From Verrucomicrobia bacterium UBA1629 (GTDB taxonomy: Bacteria > Verrucomicrobiota > Kiritimatiellia > RFP12 > UBA1067), in contig DCMF01000105.1 of assembly GCA_002321305.1 (NCBI GenBank), forward strand, positions 1 through 51,263: 51,263 bases of DNA. Direction: 5' to 3'. Position numbers and translations under genes: made by a program. Below the pieces are notes generated by a model. It was given only the letters and a program-made list of their open reading frames with translations. It made no database searches and was not told where the DNA came from. This document shows positions 8,754-16,671 of the stretch, one piece after another. Each line of letters starts with the position of its first letter. Position 1 is the stretch's first letter.

Positions 8754-8799
8754 GGCAGGCTTTTGGGCCTGTCTCCAGTTCTTTGGCTTTGAGCTGGAG
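8754..8799. terminator. Paired hairpins between convergent genes, possible bidirectional terminator
   Basis: GGCAGGC (8754-8760) pairs with GCCTGTC (8767-8773) around TTTTGG. A second 9-bp stem pairs 8773-8781 (CTCCAGTTC) with 8791-8799 (GAGCTGGAG). They fill the 91-bp gap between the stops of the convergent SGNH and regulator genes. No strong U-tract follows either stem, so terminator activity is uncertain. Confidence 0.4.
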
Positions 8800-8807
8800 A
8801 AGACGCG

Positions 8808-9992
8808 CTACGCGATGTTCTTGCCGCTGCGGGCGCGGTAGGCGCGCATGGACATCCCGGTCTTGCGCGTGAAGAGGTGCGAGAGGTAGTTCGCGTTGGG
8901 GAAGCCGCATTCGGCGGCGATCTTCGCACAGCTCCGACGGGTCGTCTTCAGGAGGCGCCGGACGACGGCCAGCCGCCGCGCGAGGATGCAGTCGTTGACC
9001 GACTCGCCGCGAATCTCGCGGAACCGCCGTTCGAGCAGGCGGCGCGAGACGCCGAGATCCGTGGCGACGTCGGTGACGCGCAGGTTCGCGTGGTCGTTGG
9101 CGTCGATGAACGCGAGCGCACGGCGGATGAGCGTGGCGGACGGCGGGCCGGGGCGGGTCGACTCGCGCTCGACGATGCCGCTGATGCGGCAGAACACCTC
9201 GCGCCGCGTCGCGCGCCGTCCCAGCCGGAAGAGCCGGTCGAGCTCTGCGGCCCCCAGATAGCCTTCGTGCACATGGTCGGGCCGGACGCTCGACAGCGCG
9301 GGCGCCACCGACGTGCAGAGCAGCTCGTCGTTGTCGACGCCGATCAGGGCGATCTGCTCGGGCAGGCGGAGGCCGGCGACGGCGCAGGCTTCGCAGACCT
9401 GCGTGGCGCGGAAGTCGTAGGCGGCCATCAGCGCGGCGGGCTTGGGCAGCTCGCGGAGCCAGTCGACCATCCGGGCCTGGTCTTCGGCGGGATGCTTCGA
9501 GCCGCCGTCGAACGTGCGGACGGCGCGTCCGCGCCGCTCAAGCGTCCGGCGGAACGCCCGCTCCCGCAGCGTCGACCAGGGTCGGCCGTCGATGTCCGGC
9601 ACGAAGCCGAAGGCGTTGAAGTCGCCGAGCGAGGCGAGGTAGCGGGCCCCGGCCGCGCCGACCTCCTCGTTGTCGTTGCGGACGAAGGTGGCCTTCTGGC
9701 TGCGCCGCTCGAAGAGGTCGTTTCGGACGTCCACGAAGACGGTCGGCACGTCGGTCGCGGCGGCGATCATCCGGTTGGACCGCTCGTCCGACTCGCACGT
9801 CACGATGAGGCCGTCGACGCTCGCCTCCAGTTCGCCCGCGACGGTCGCGGCGAGCGATTCGCCCGGCAGCTGGATGAGGCGCAGCGCCCAGGGTCGGCCC
9901 GCGTTGACGAACTTGAAGATGCCCGCGAGGACTTCGCGCGCGGAGATCCCGGCGCTCATGTCGATGACGACAAAGACGTTCTTCTTGCTCAT
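8808..9992 (-). CDS. XylR-like transcriptional regulator: LacI-type sensor fused to AraC DNA-binding domain
   Basis: 394 residues. Residues about 1-275 form a periplasmic-binding-protein-like sensor (DGLIVTCES, GFVPDIDGRPWSTLRERAF, IALIGVDNDELLC), like the ligand domain of LacI/XylR proteins. Residues about 285-390 are an AraC-type double helix-turn-helix (LRVTDVATDLGVSRRLLERRF; CAKIAAECGFPNANYLSHLFTRKTGMS). The start at 9992 (MSKKNVF) has AAGGAAAG upstream. This architecture matches E. coli XylR, which senses xylose and binds direct repeats. Located beside the glycan locus, it is the obvious candidate regulator, probably sensing a released sugar; the 14-bp direct repeats at 158-189 are a plausible target. 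Confidence 0.88.
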   Translation of the reverse strand: MSKKNVFVVIDMSAGISAREVLAGIFKFVNAGRPWALRLIQLPGESLAATVAGELEASVDGLIVTCESDERSNRMIAAATDVPTVFVDVRNDLFERRSQKATFVRNDNEEVGAAGARYLASLGDFNAFGFVPDIDGRPWSTLRERAFRRTLERRGRAVRTFDGGSKHPAEDQARMVDWLRELPKPAALMAAYDFRATQVCEACAVAGLRLPEQIALIGVDNDELLCTSVAPALSSVRPDHVHEGYLGAAELDRLFRLGRRATRREVFCRISGIVERESTRPGPPSATLIRRALAFIDANDHANLRVTDVATDLGVSRRLLERRFREIRGESVNDCILARRLAVVRRLLKTTRRSCAKIAAECGFPNANYLSHLFTRKTGMSMRAYRARSGKNIA

Positions 9993-10021
9993 CTGGCGGT
10001 TTTCTTTCCTTGTGACCACGT

Positions 10022-10030
10022 ATTATAACA
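10022..10030 (-). promoter_or_regulatory. Extended -10 promoter of the regulator gene
   Basis: Reading the minus strand, TGTTATAAT (TGnTATAAT) lies 29 nt before the ATG at 9992. The transcript would have a leader of about 23 nt containing the ribosome binding site. Confidence 0.6.
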
Positions 10031-10104
10031 TAACCTTGGCGGTCGGGCTTTGCCGCGATTCACCTTGTCGATGAAAGCGCCGGATGTCAAATGAGGGGTC
10101 ATGG

Positions 10105-10628
10105 CAGGGCCTCCGCATGAACAGGAGAACCGATCACTGGGGGACAGTGGACGGTTTTGCGGATTGTCTCGGCGGCTTCGCCGCAGACCACGAAACCGCC
10201 GGCGCGTCATCGGCGTTCCGCCGATTGACCGTGGCGAGACGCCGCCGCGTCGCAAGCCCGACGGCTTGCCGCGTCGCCGTCCCGCCCCAGTCACCCCTCC
10301 GGGGCCTGACGCGCCGACGGGCACGAACGCCGCGCGTGGCGCGGACACGAAAGCGCGGCAGGCCTCACGCATCGAGGCACGAAAAGGCTCCGCGCATCCA
10401 CTCGAAGCCCTGATTTGGCCACGTCGCAACGGCTCGCGCAGAGGCAGCGAGATTCATTGCGGCTCTGCGCGAAGCGTGACACGCGGGCCAACGAAGCTTC
10501 GAGACGGTCGCGCAAGCCTTTTCGTGCCTCGACGGACGGGCGGGCTGTTTCGTGTTCGCGCGACAGCGCTCGTGTTCGAGACCGACTGTCCCCCAGTGAT
10601 CGGTTCTCCTGTTCATGCGGAGGCCCTG
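10105..10628. mobile_element. 524-bp MITE-like element with perfect 44-bp terminal inverted repeats
   Basis: The 44 bp at 10105-10148 (from CAGGGCCTCC to GGGACAGT) are repeated exactly in inverse orientation at 10585-10628. Two inner inverted repeats are nested inside: CGAGGCACGAAAAGGC at 10373-10388 with its complement at 10516-10531, and CGCGCAGAG at 10435-10443 with CTCTGCGCG at 10463-10471. No transposase is encoded; open frames inside are GC-driven. No convincing target-site duplication is seen. It occupies the 726-bp gap between the regulator and the efflux operon. A non-autonomous transposon or a large structured RNA are both possible. Confidence 0.6.
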
Positions 10629-10718
10629 GCCCCGCCTGCTTTCTTGCGCACCTCAGGAAACGGGAACCTGCGTTCGCGGGGAAAGGGGCGTGGCGCGGGA
10701 GGACGACGCGGTGCCGCG

Positions 10719-13700
10719 TCACCGGTCGCGGCCAAGCGAGCAGAGGCAGGGGATGAAGTAGAGCGAGACGAGCGACGAGACGAGGATGCCGCCCACCGAG
10801 CCGATGCCGATGGACTGGCGCAGCTCCGCGCCGAAGCCGCCCGAAAACGCCATCGGCAGCATGCCGAAGAGCGCCGCCGCGCAGCTCATCAGGATCGGCC
10901 GGAACCGCGTCGCCGCCGCCCGCCGCACCGCCTCGCGGTTCGGCACGCCCGCCTTCAGGAGGTTCGACCGCTCGTCCATCAGCAGGATCGCCGCGTTCAC
11001 GACGACGCCGACGAGCATGATGCCCGCGAGGAGCCCGAAGATCGAGAGCGTCGTGCCCGTCAGCCGGATCGCCGCGAACAGGCCGAGGTACGAGAACGGG
11101 ATCGTGAAGAGGATGACGAACGGCTGCAGCCACGACTCCAGCACCGCCGCGAGCAGCAGGTACGTGAGCGCGATGGCGATCACGGTGACGGACTTGAACT
11201 CCTCCACCGTCTCGCCCATCAGCTCGGCGGTGCCGCCGAGCTTCGTGTCCATGCCGGGGCCGAGCTTCGCCGCGGCGATCCGCTCCATCTCGTCGATGGC
11301 CGGGCCGAGGCCGCGCCCTTCCGCCGCGTCGCCGTAGACCGTCACGGCGCGGCGCTTGTCGCTGCGGACGATCTGCACGCGCTGGAGCCGCCGCCGTTCC
11401 GTCGCGAGCGCGCCGAGCGCGAACGGCACGCCGTCTGGACCCGGGAAGTTCAGCGCCGGGATCTGCTCGACGCCCTCCTCGCCCTTCAGGCGCACGCGCA
11501 CGTCGTAGGAGCGGTCGCCCTTCGTGAACGTCGTCGGCGTGAGGCCCGCGAGCGACGCGCGCAGCGTGAGGCCGAGCGCGTCCGGCGAGACGCCGACATC
11601 GTTGAGGACGGCGCGGTTCGGGAAGAGGCGGACCTCCGGCCGGCCGGGGCGCACCGTGTGCTCGACGTTCGCGCAGTCGGGCGACGCCGCGCTTTCGCGC
11701 GCCGCCGCGAGCGCGGCGCGGTCGATCGCGGCGAAGTCGTCGCCCCGCACGCGCAGCGCGATCTGCTGGCCCGCGCCGCCGACCACGCTCGGCACGAGCA
11801 CCGACCAGACGACGTCCGGCTCGGCGCGGCAGATCTCGCGCAGCCGCTCGGCGGCCTCGAAGATCGTCTCGCGTCGGCCGGTGACCGGCTTCAGGACGAC
11901 CGTGATCTCCGCGAGGTGCGCGCCCTGGCTGACCTGCCCGGCGATGCCCTGCGTCTTGCCGACGGCGATCGCCTGCCGCAGGACAAGCGGCTCGCCCGCC
12001 GCGTCCTTCGCCGCCGCCAGCTTCGCCGCGAGGGCGTTGGCGCGCGCGGCCGTCTGCGCGAGCGCGAAGTCGGGCGGGAACTCCAGGCGCACCGTCAGCT
12101 CCGCCTTGTCGAACGTCGGGACGAAGTCCATCCGCACGCCCGGCGCGACGAGCCGGAACGCGACGGCCGTCAGGGCGACGATCGCGAGCGTCGCGAGCCA
12201 CGGATGCCGCAGGAGGCCGCCGAGCGTGACGTTGTAGCCCTTCTCCAGTCCGCGATAGAGGAGGCTCCACGGCGCGAGGACTTTCGCGAGCAGGCGGTTC
12301 ACCCCCTCGCCGCGTCCCGCGAGCAGCGCCGCGAGGATGGGCGTCAGCGTGAACGAGACGAACAGCGAAGCGAAGGTCGCCGCCGTGATGACGACCGCGA
12401 ACGGCGAGAGGATCTTGCCGACGACCGTCTTCATCGTGCCGATCGGCAGGAAGACGACGACGTTCGTGAGGGCGGACGCGAACACGGCGATGGCGATCTC
12501 GCCCGCCGCCCGCGCGACGGTGCCGCGCACGTCCGCCGCACCGGCCTCCTGCGTCCGCTTCGCGATGTTCTCCAAGACGACGATGGAGTTCGCGACGAGG
12601 ATTCCGGTCGTGATGCCGATCGCGCTCATCGTGATGAGGTCGAAGGTGTAGCCGAACGCCGGAAAGACGACCATCGTGACGACGACCGTGACGGGAATCG
12701 AGACGAACGCCGCGCACGCCGTCCGCCAGTCCGCGAGAAAGAGGACGAGGATGAAGCCCGTCAGCAGGATCGACTGCCAGATCGAGTCGAAGCCGTCCCC
12801 GACGGACGCCTGCACGAAATCGCCGTCGTCGCGCACCCAGTCGAGCCGCATTCCCTCCGGCAGCCGCGCCGAGACCTCGGCGAACGTCTTGCGCACGAGC
12901 TGCACGGTCTTGAGGGCGTTCGCCTCGCCGCGCTTCGTGATCTTCAGGAGGACGGCGGGGCGTCCGTCGTAGAAGCCGAGCGTCTCGACCTTCTTCGAGC
13001 CGAAGCCGAACGTCGCCACGTCGCGCAGGTAGACCTTCGCCCCGCGCGGCGCGCCCAGCTCGACGTCGCCGAGGCCCTGCGGCGTCGCCGCCTCGGCGTC
13101 GAACATGACGGGGATGCTGCGGCCGCGGTCGTCGACGTCGCCGGACGGCACCTTGAGGCTGCCCTTGCCGACCTTCTGCACGACCTCGGCGACGGTGAGC
13201 CCCTTCGCCGCGAGGCGCTCGCGGTCGATCTCCACGACGACCTCGCGCTTCTCGCCGCCGATCAGCTCCACCTGCGCAACGCCCGCGAGTACCGAGAAGC
13301 GCGCCTTGAGCGCGTCGTCCGCGTAGTCGTAGAGCGCACCGACGTCCGCCGCGCCCGACAGCGCGAGCGTGACGACGGGCGTCGCGTTCATGTCGTACTT
13401 GAGCACCTTGGGCTGCTCGGCGCCGGACGGCAGCTCGTTCTTGATGAGGTCGATCTTCTCGCGCACGTCCGTCGCCATCACGTCAACGTCGCGGTCGCCC
13501 TCGAACTCCAGCAGCAGCTGGCAGAAGTTGTTCGCGCACGTCGCCGTCACGTGCTTCAGGCCGTTCACCTGCGTCGCGGCGTCCTCCAGCTTCTTCGCGA
13601 CGGACGTCTCGATCTCCTCCGGCGACGCGCCCGGATAGACGACCGTGACCGTCACGTAGGGCACGTCCATCGACGGCGTGATGTCGTAGCCGACCGTGCG

Positions 13701-13787
13701 GAACGCCAGGTAGCCGAACAGCCCCAGGACGATCAGCACGACCGTCATGGCAATCGGACGCTTCAGACTGAAATCGGAAAGGAACAT
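10719..13787 (-). CDS. RND-family efflux pump permease (AcrB-like)
   Basis: 1022 residues, normal for an RND permease. N-terminal MFLSDFSLKRPIAMTVVLIVLGLFG is the typical first transmembrane helix, followed by the porter motif YPGASPEEIETSVAKKLEDA. Twelve transmembrane segments are expected in two repeats. The pump drives substrates out through the adaptor (13863-14909) and outer-membrane factor (15137-16585). Oddity: the TM4 proton-relay region reads GILVANSIVVLENI, so the Asp407/Asp408 positions of AcrB are A399/N400, and the TM10 Lys940 position is N931 (GVVVNAAIL). Loss of Lys is common outside the HAE1 group; loss of both Asp is less so. Coupling ion and substrate unknown. Last gene of the operon. 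Confidence 0.9.
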   Translation of the reverse strand: MFLSDFSLKRPIAMTVVLIVLGLFGYLAFRTVGYDITPSMDVPYVTVTVVYPGASPEEIETSVAKKLEDAATQVNGLKHVTATCANNFCQLLLEFEGDRDVDVMATDVREKIDLIKNELPSGAEQPKVLKYDMNATPVVTLALSGAADVGALYDYADDALKARFSVLAGVAQVELIGGEKREVVVEIDRERLAAKGLTVAEVVQKVGKGSLKVPSGDVDDRGRSIPVMFDAEAATPQGLGDVELGAPRGAKVYLRDVATFGFGSKKVETLGFYDGRPAVLLKITKRGEANALKTVQLVRKTFAEVSARLPEGMRLDWVRDDGDFVQASVGDGFDSIWQSILLTGFILVLFLADWRTACAAFVSIPVTVVVTMVVFPAFGYTFDLITMSAIGITTGILVANSIVVLENIAKRTQEAGAADVRGTVARAAGEIAIAVFASALTNVVVFLPIGTMKTVVGKILSPFAVVITAATFASLFVSFTLTPILAALLAGRGEGVNRLLAKVLAPWSLLYRGLEKGYNVTLGGLLRHPWLATLAIVALTAVAFRLVAPGVRMDFVPTFDKAELTVRLEFPPDFALAQTAARANALAAKLAAAKDAAGEPLVLRQAIAVGKTQGIAGQVSQGAHLAEITVVLKPVTGRRETIFEAAERLREICRAEPDVVWSVLVPSVVGGAGQQIALRVRGDDFAAIDRAALAAARESAASPDCANVEHTVRPGRPEVRLFPNRAVLNDVGVSPDALGLTLRASLAGLTPTTFTKGDRSYDVRVRLKGEEGVEQIPALNFPGPDGVPFALGALATERRRLQRVQIVRSDKRRAVTVYGDAAEGRGLGPAIDEMERIAAAKLGPGMDTKLGGTAELMGETVEEFKSVTVIAIALTYLLLAAVLESWLQPFVILFTIPFSYLGLFAAIRLTGTTLSIFGLLAGIMLVGVVVNAAILLMDERSNLLKAGVPNREAVRRAAATRFRPILMSCAAALFGMLPMAFSGGFGAELRQSIGIGSVGGILVSSLVSLYFIPCLCSLGRDR

Positions 13788-13800
13788 AGAATGGAAATAA

Positions 13801-13857
13801 TCGAATGCTCGAATAATCGAATGCTCGAATGGGCGAACGATCGAATGGGCGAATGGG
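13801..13857. repeat. Short degenerate tandem repeat between adaptor and pump genes
   Basis: Imperfect units based on TCGAATGCTCGAA (13801-13813 and 13817-13829) and TCGAATGGGCGAA (13841-13853) fill most of the 75-bp gap between the adaptor and pump genes. Pieces are partly self-complementary. Too short for a CRISPR array; possibly a translation-spacing or mRNA-stability element. Confidence 0.5.
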
Positions 13858-13862
13858 GATGG

Positions 13863-14909
13863 TTAGTCTGTCTCGTGTCGCGCGTCGCTCGTGTCCCTCT
13901 TGTCCGAGTCCCTGACAACCCTCACCTCGTCGCCCGCGTTGAACAGCAGCATCGCCGCCGCGACGACCTCGGCGTCGGGCGGCACGCCGCGCACGGCCCG
14001 GAGCCCGTTCCGCTCGACGCCCGCCGCGACCGGCAGGCGCACAAGCCGTCCGCCGCGCACGATTGCGACGCAGTTCGTGCCGTCCACCGGGTTGACCGCC
14101 GCCGCCGGCAGCGCGTCCGACACCGTGCGCGCGAAGACGACCGTCGCGTCGCGGATCATGCCCGGCGCGAGGTCGTCCGTCTTCGGCACGGCGATGCGGA
14201 TCTCGAACGTGCGCGTCGCGGGGTTCACGGACGGCGACCTGTAGATGACGGGAAAGCCGTTCGTCGGCGCGCCGTCCGCCCCGGCGGCCGCCGCGAGGCG
14301 CACATGCGTCTCGCCGACCTTGACCTTGCCGTAGTCGGACGCATTGAGCGCAAAGCGGATCTCGTAGGCGGACGTGTTGTCCATCTTCAGCACCGGCGCG
14401 CCGGGCGCGACGAAGTCGCCCATGTCCCGCCTCTTCTCCGTGACGACGCCGTCGAACGGCGCGCGAACCTCCGAGTCGGCGAGGTTCTTGCGCGCGACGG
14501 CGAGCTGGAGCGCGGCGGACTTGGCCTGCACCTCCGCCCGCTCGAAGGCGTCGCGCGTGACGGCGCCCTCGGCGACGAGGCGCGTCATCCGCCGGTAGTC
14601 GAGCGACGCCTTCAGGTTGGAGACCTCCGCGAGCTTCACGGCGTTTTCGAGGTTCGCATGATCGACGCGGAAGAGGACGTCGCCCTTCTTCACCGTCGCG
14701 CCTTCGGCGACCAGCAGCTCGTCGATCGTGCCGGGCACACGCGCCGCGACCGTCGCGGACTCCTTCGTGCGCACCGTCCCCTGGGCGAACGCCACGTCCT
14801 CGAACACGACGCCCTTCTGCACGCGGCAGACCGTCACGAGCGGCACCTCCGCCGCCGTCGCGACACCGACCACACCCAAAAATGCCAAAGCGATCAATTT
14901 CGTTCTCAT
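13863..14909 (-). CDS. Periplasmic adaptor (membrane fusion protein, HlyD/AcrA type) of the RND efflux system
   Basis: 348 residues with a signal peptide (MRTKLIALAFLGVVGVATAA). The two lipoyl-like halves are recognisable: VAARVPGTIDELLVAEGATVKKGDVLFRVD (about 54-83) and EVRAPFDGVVTEKRRDMGDFV (about 145-166), separated by a short helical hairpin, followed by the beta-barrel domain (YEIRFALNASDYGKVKVGE). The protein lacks an acylated Cys and is anchored only by interactions. Ribosome binding site AGGTGAAG lies 5-8 nt before ATG. Second gene of the operon. The C-terminal RDSDKRDTSDARHETD tail is polar and probably disordered. Confidence 0.9.
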   Translation of the reverse strand: MRTKLIALAFLGVVGVATAAEVPLVTVCRVQKGVVFEDVAFAQGTVRTKESATVAARVPGTIDELLVAEGATVKKGDVLFRVDHANLENAVKLAEVSNLKASLDYRRMTRLVAEGAVTRDAFERAEVQAKSAALQLAVARKNLADSEVRAPFDGVVTEKRRDMGDFVAPGAPVLKMDNTSAYEIRFALNASDYGKVKVGETHVRLAAAAGADGAPTNGFPVIYRSPSVNPATRTFEIRIAVPKTDDLAPGMIRDATVVFARTVSDALPAAAVNPVDGTNCVAIVRGGRLVRLPVAAGVERNGLRAVRGVPPDAEVVAAAMLLFNAGDEVRVVRDSDKRDTSDARHETD

Positions 14910-14927
14910 TTTCTCTTCACCTCTTGC

Positions 14928-15130
14928 TTAAACCACTGAACACACAGAAACGCCCTTCGGCGGCACAGAATCGGTTTGCGAAATGAGACCTTCGGCTCGT
15001 TTCAACCGCCCACCAGCCATTTTATCCATTTCACGGACGGAGGAACAAGGGTTGAAGAATCCCGAAGGTCTTCTTTCAATAACCTCTTTCTGTGACGGGC
15101 GAAGCCCGCTTCTTCCCCTTCTGTGGTTAA
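14928..15130. repeat. Intergenic repeat with degenerate inverted ends
   Basis: The 227-bp gap between the outer-membrane-factor and adaptor genes begins with TTAAACCACTGAACACACAG (from 14928) and ends with the complement of TTAACCACAGAA (15119-15130). Each end carries two CACAGAA boxes around a small hairpin (CGCCCTTCGGCG; GGGCTTCGCCC). Another stem (GAAATGAG/CTCGTTTC, 14979-14998) lies inside. It looks like one member of a dispersed intergenic repeat family with ACCAC...CACAGA ends. No gene is encoded. Confidence 0.45.
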
Positions 15131-15136
15131 TTCTAT

Positions 15137-16585
15137 TCACTTCGCACCCTCTTTTTTCCTATCTCCAAAGATGTCGAGGCCGACGGCCTGGCGGAGCATG
15201 ATCGCCGACAGCGCGGCGGCGTAGCGCGCACGCACGAGATCCACCTCCGCCTCGTCCCGGACGGCGACCTTGTCCAGCACGGTCGACAGCGTCTCGCGGC
15301 CGTCGTCAAACCGCCGCACGGCCTCGGCGTGGTCGAGCGTCGCCGCTTCCGCGCCCTTCGCCGCCACCGTCGCCCGCAGCTTCGACTCCCGCAGCGACCG
15401 CCAGCAGTCCGCGACGGACAGCACGACCGCAAGCATGCGGTCCTCGTTCAGGCGGAACTCCGCCGCGCGCGTCGCACGTGCCGCCCGGTACTGCTGAACC
15501 GTGCGGAAGCCCCCGAAGACCGACCACACGCCCGCGAGCGAGCCGGCCCAGCCGCGCAGGGCGACGTCTTCGAGCGTCAGGCTCGCGCCGCCGCCGCCCG
15601 CGATCACGTTCGGCAGGAACCCGGCCAGCGCCTCGATGACCTGCGCCTTGCGCAAGGCCAGCGTCTCGTCCGCCGCGCGCAGGTCCTTGCGGTTCAGGAG
15701 CGCCGTCCAGACCAGCTCTTCGAGCGGCGTCTCGGACGCCGCGCCGCCGTCCGACGCCGCGACCGCCGAAAGGATGCTGTCGCCGTCCACCTCAAAGTCG
15801 GCGAGCGGCCAGAAGCGCAGGATGTCCGCGAGTTCCTGCCGCGCCTTCGTGCGCGCATGCTGCGCCTGGAGAAGGCCGTAGGCGTCCGCCGCCACGCGCG
15901 CCTCCGCCCGCGCCCGCTCCGCCGCGAGGGCGTATCCTTCGGACGCCAGGCGCGTCACGCGGTTCGTCAGCGCCTCGCCGCTCTTCAGCTGCAGCTCGTA
16001 GGCCGTCACCATCCGCGCGGCGACCGCCGCCTGGTAGAAGCGCACCGCGACCTGCACGTCCAGCAGCTGCCGGGCACGTGCGCGGATGAAGTCCTTGATG
16101 CGCACGCCGTAGAGCGATTCGGCGAAGAGCGTCCACGCGACGGGCGTGAAGACGGGCTGGGAGATCAGGAGGCCCGCGCTCTCGAAGTCCGCACCGGACG
16201 CCCGCAGCGTGCCGAGTTTCAGCGGCAGGCCCGACGCCCGCCCGCGCGCCCACGTGCGCCCGTAGGCAAGCTCGACGTTCGGAAGGAACGCCGAGAACGC
16301 CGTCGCGCGGTCAACCTTCGCGAGCTGGACCTCCAGTTCCTGCTGCGTCAGCTTCAGCGAGCGCGTCCGCGCGAGGGCGAGCGCGTTCGTGAGCGTCAGC
16401 GGACCCGGATGCGCCGCGAGCCAGTCCGCCGTCTCCCGCACGAGGCGCACCTGCATCTCCCGCGCGGCGGCCTCGCGGTCGGCCTCCGTCGTCGCGCACC
16501 CGCCCACGAGCAGCAGCGCCACCGCACAGCCGACCAGAAGCGGCAGGATGCCGCAGAATCCGCTCTTTTCTCTCGTCTTGTTCAC
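15137..16585 (-). CDS. TolC-like outer-membrane efflux lipoprotein
   Basis: 482 residues. Lipoprotein signal with lipobox LVGGC (Cys about 30), then two OEP-type repeats rich in long helices, e.g. LALARTRSLKLTQQELEVQLAKVDR and LALRKAQVIEALAGFLPNVIAGGG. It forms the outer-membrane exit duct for the RND pump. The start is GTG at 16585, fixed by homology to the tetR leader: both genes begin with GTG at the end of the same 74-bp promoter repeat. First gene of the operon. Expression is probably controlled by the TetR protein at 30953-31573 via the palindrome at 16611-16624. Confidence 0.88.
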   Translation of the reverse strand: MNKTREKSGFCGILPLLVGCAVALLLVGGCATTEADREAAAREMQVRLVRETADWLAAHPGPLTLTNALALARTRSLKLTQQELEVQLAKVDRATAFSAFLPNVELAYGRTWARGRASGLPLKLGTLRASGADFESAGLLISQPVFTPVAWTLFAESLYGVRIKDFIRARARQLLDVQVAVRFYQAAVAARMVTAYELQLKSGEALTNRVTRLASEGYALAAERARAEARVAADAYGLLQAQHARTKARQELADILRFWPLADFEVDGDSILSAVAASDGGAASETPLEELVWTALLNRKDLRAADETLALRKAQVIEALAGFLPNVIAGGGGASLTLEDVALRGWAGSLAGVWSVFGGFRTVQQYRAARATRAAEFRLNEDRMLAVVLSVADCWRSLRESKLRATVAAKGAEAATLDHAEAVRRFDDGRETLSTVLDKVAVRDEAEVDLVRARYAAALSAIMLRQAVGLDIFGDRKKEGAK

Positions 16586-16656
16586 GCGTCTCGGTTTTGC
16601 TCTTCTGTTTTAAACACGTGTTTAGTATATCATTTCCGATTTCGGACTGTCAACGG
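16583..16656 (-). promoter_or_regulatory. Efflux operon promoter with TetR-type operator
   Basis: On the minus strand: -35 TTGACA (16648-16653), 18-nt spacer, -10 TATACT (16624-16629), then the perfect 14-bp palindrome TAAACACGTGTTTA (16611-16624), which shares a base with the -10 and covers +1. The region ends at the GTG start of the TolC-like gene. It is 63/74 identical, ungapped, to 31571-31644 in front of tetR, so the same repressor should bind both. Confidence 0.85.
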
Positions 16657-16671
16657 GCCGTCCGCAACCAC

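Noticed and set aside
13801..13857. Possible CRISPR array
   Set aside because: Units are about 13-16 bp without unique spacers, and no cas gene is present.
10101..14939. A 1612-codon plus-strand open frame across the MITE-like element, pump and adaptor
   Set aside because: It runs antisense to clear RND and adaptor genes and is low-complexity Arg/Asp/His sequence.
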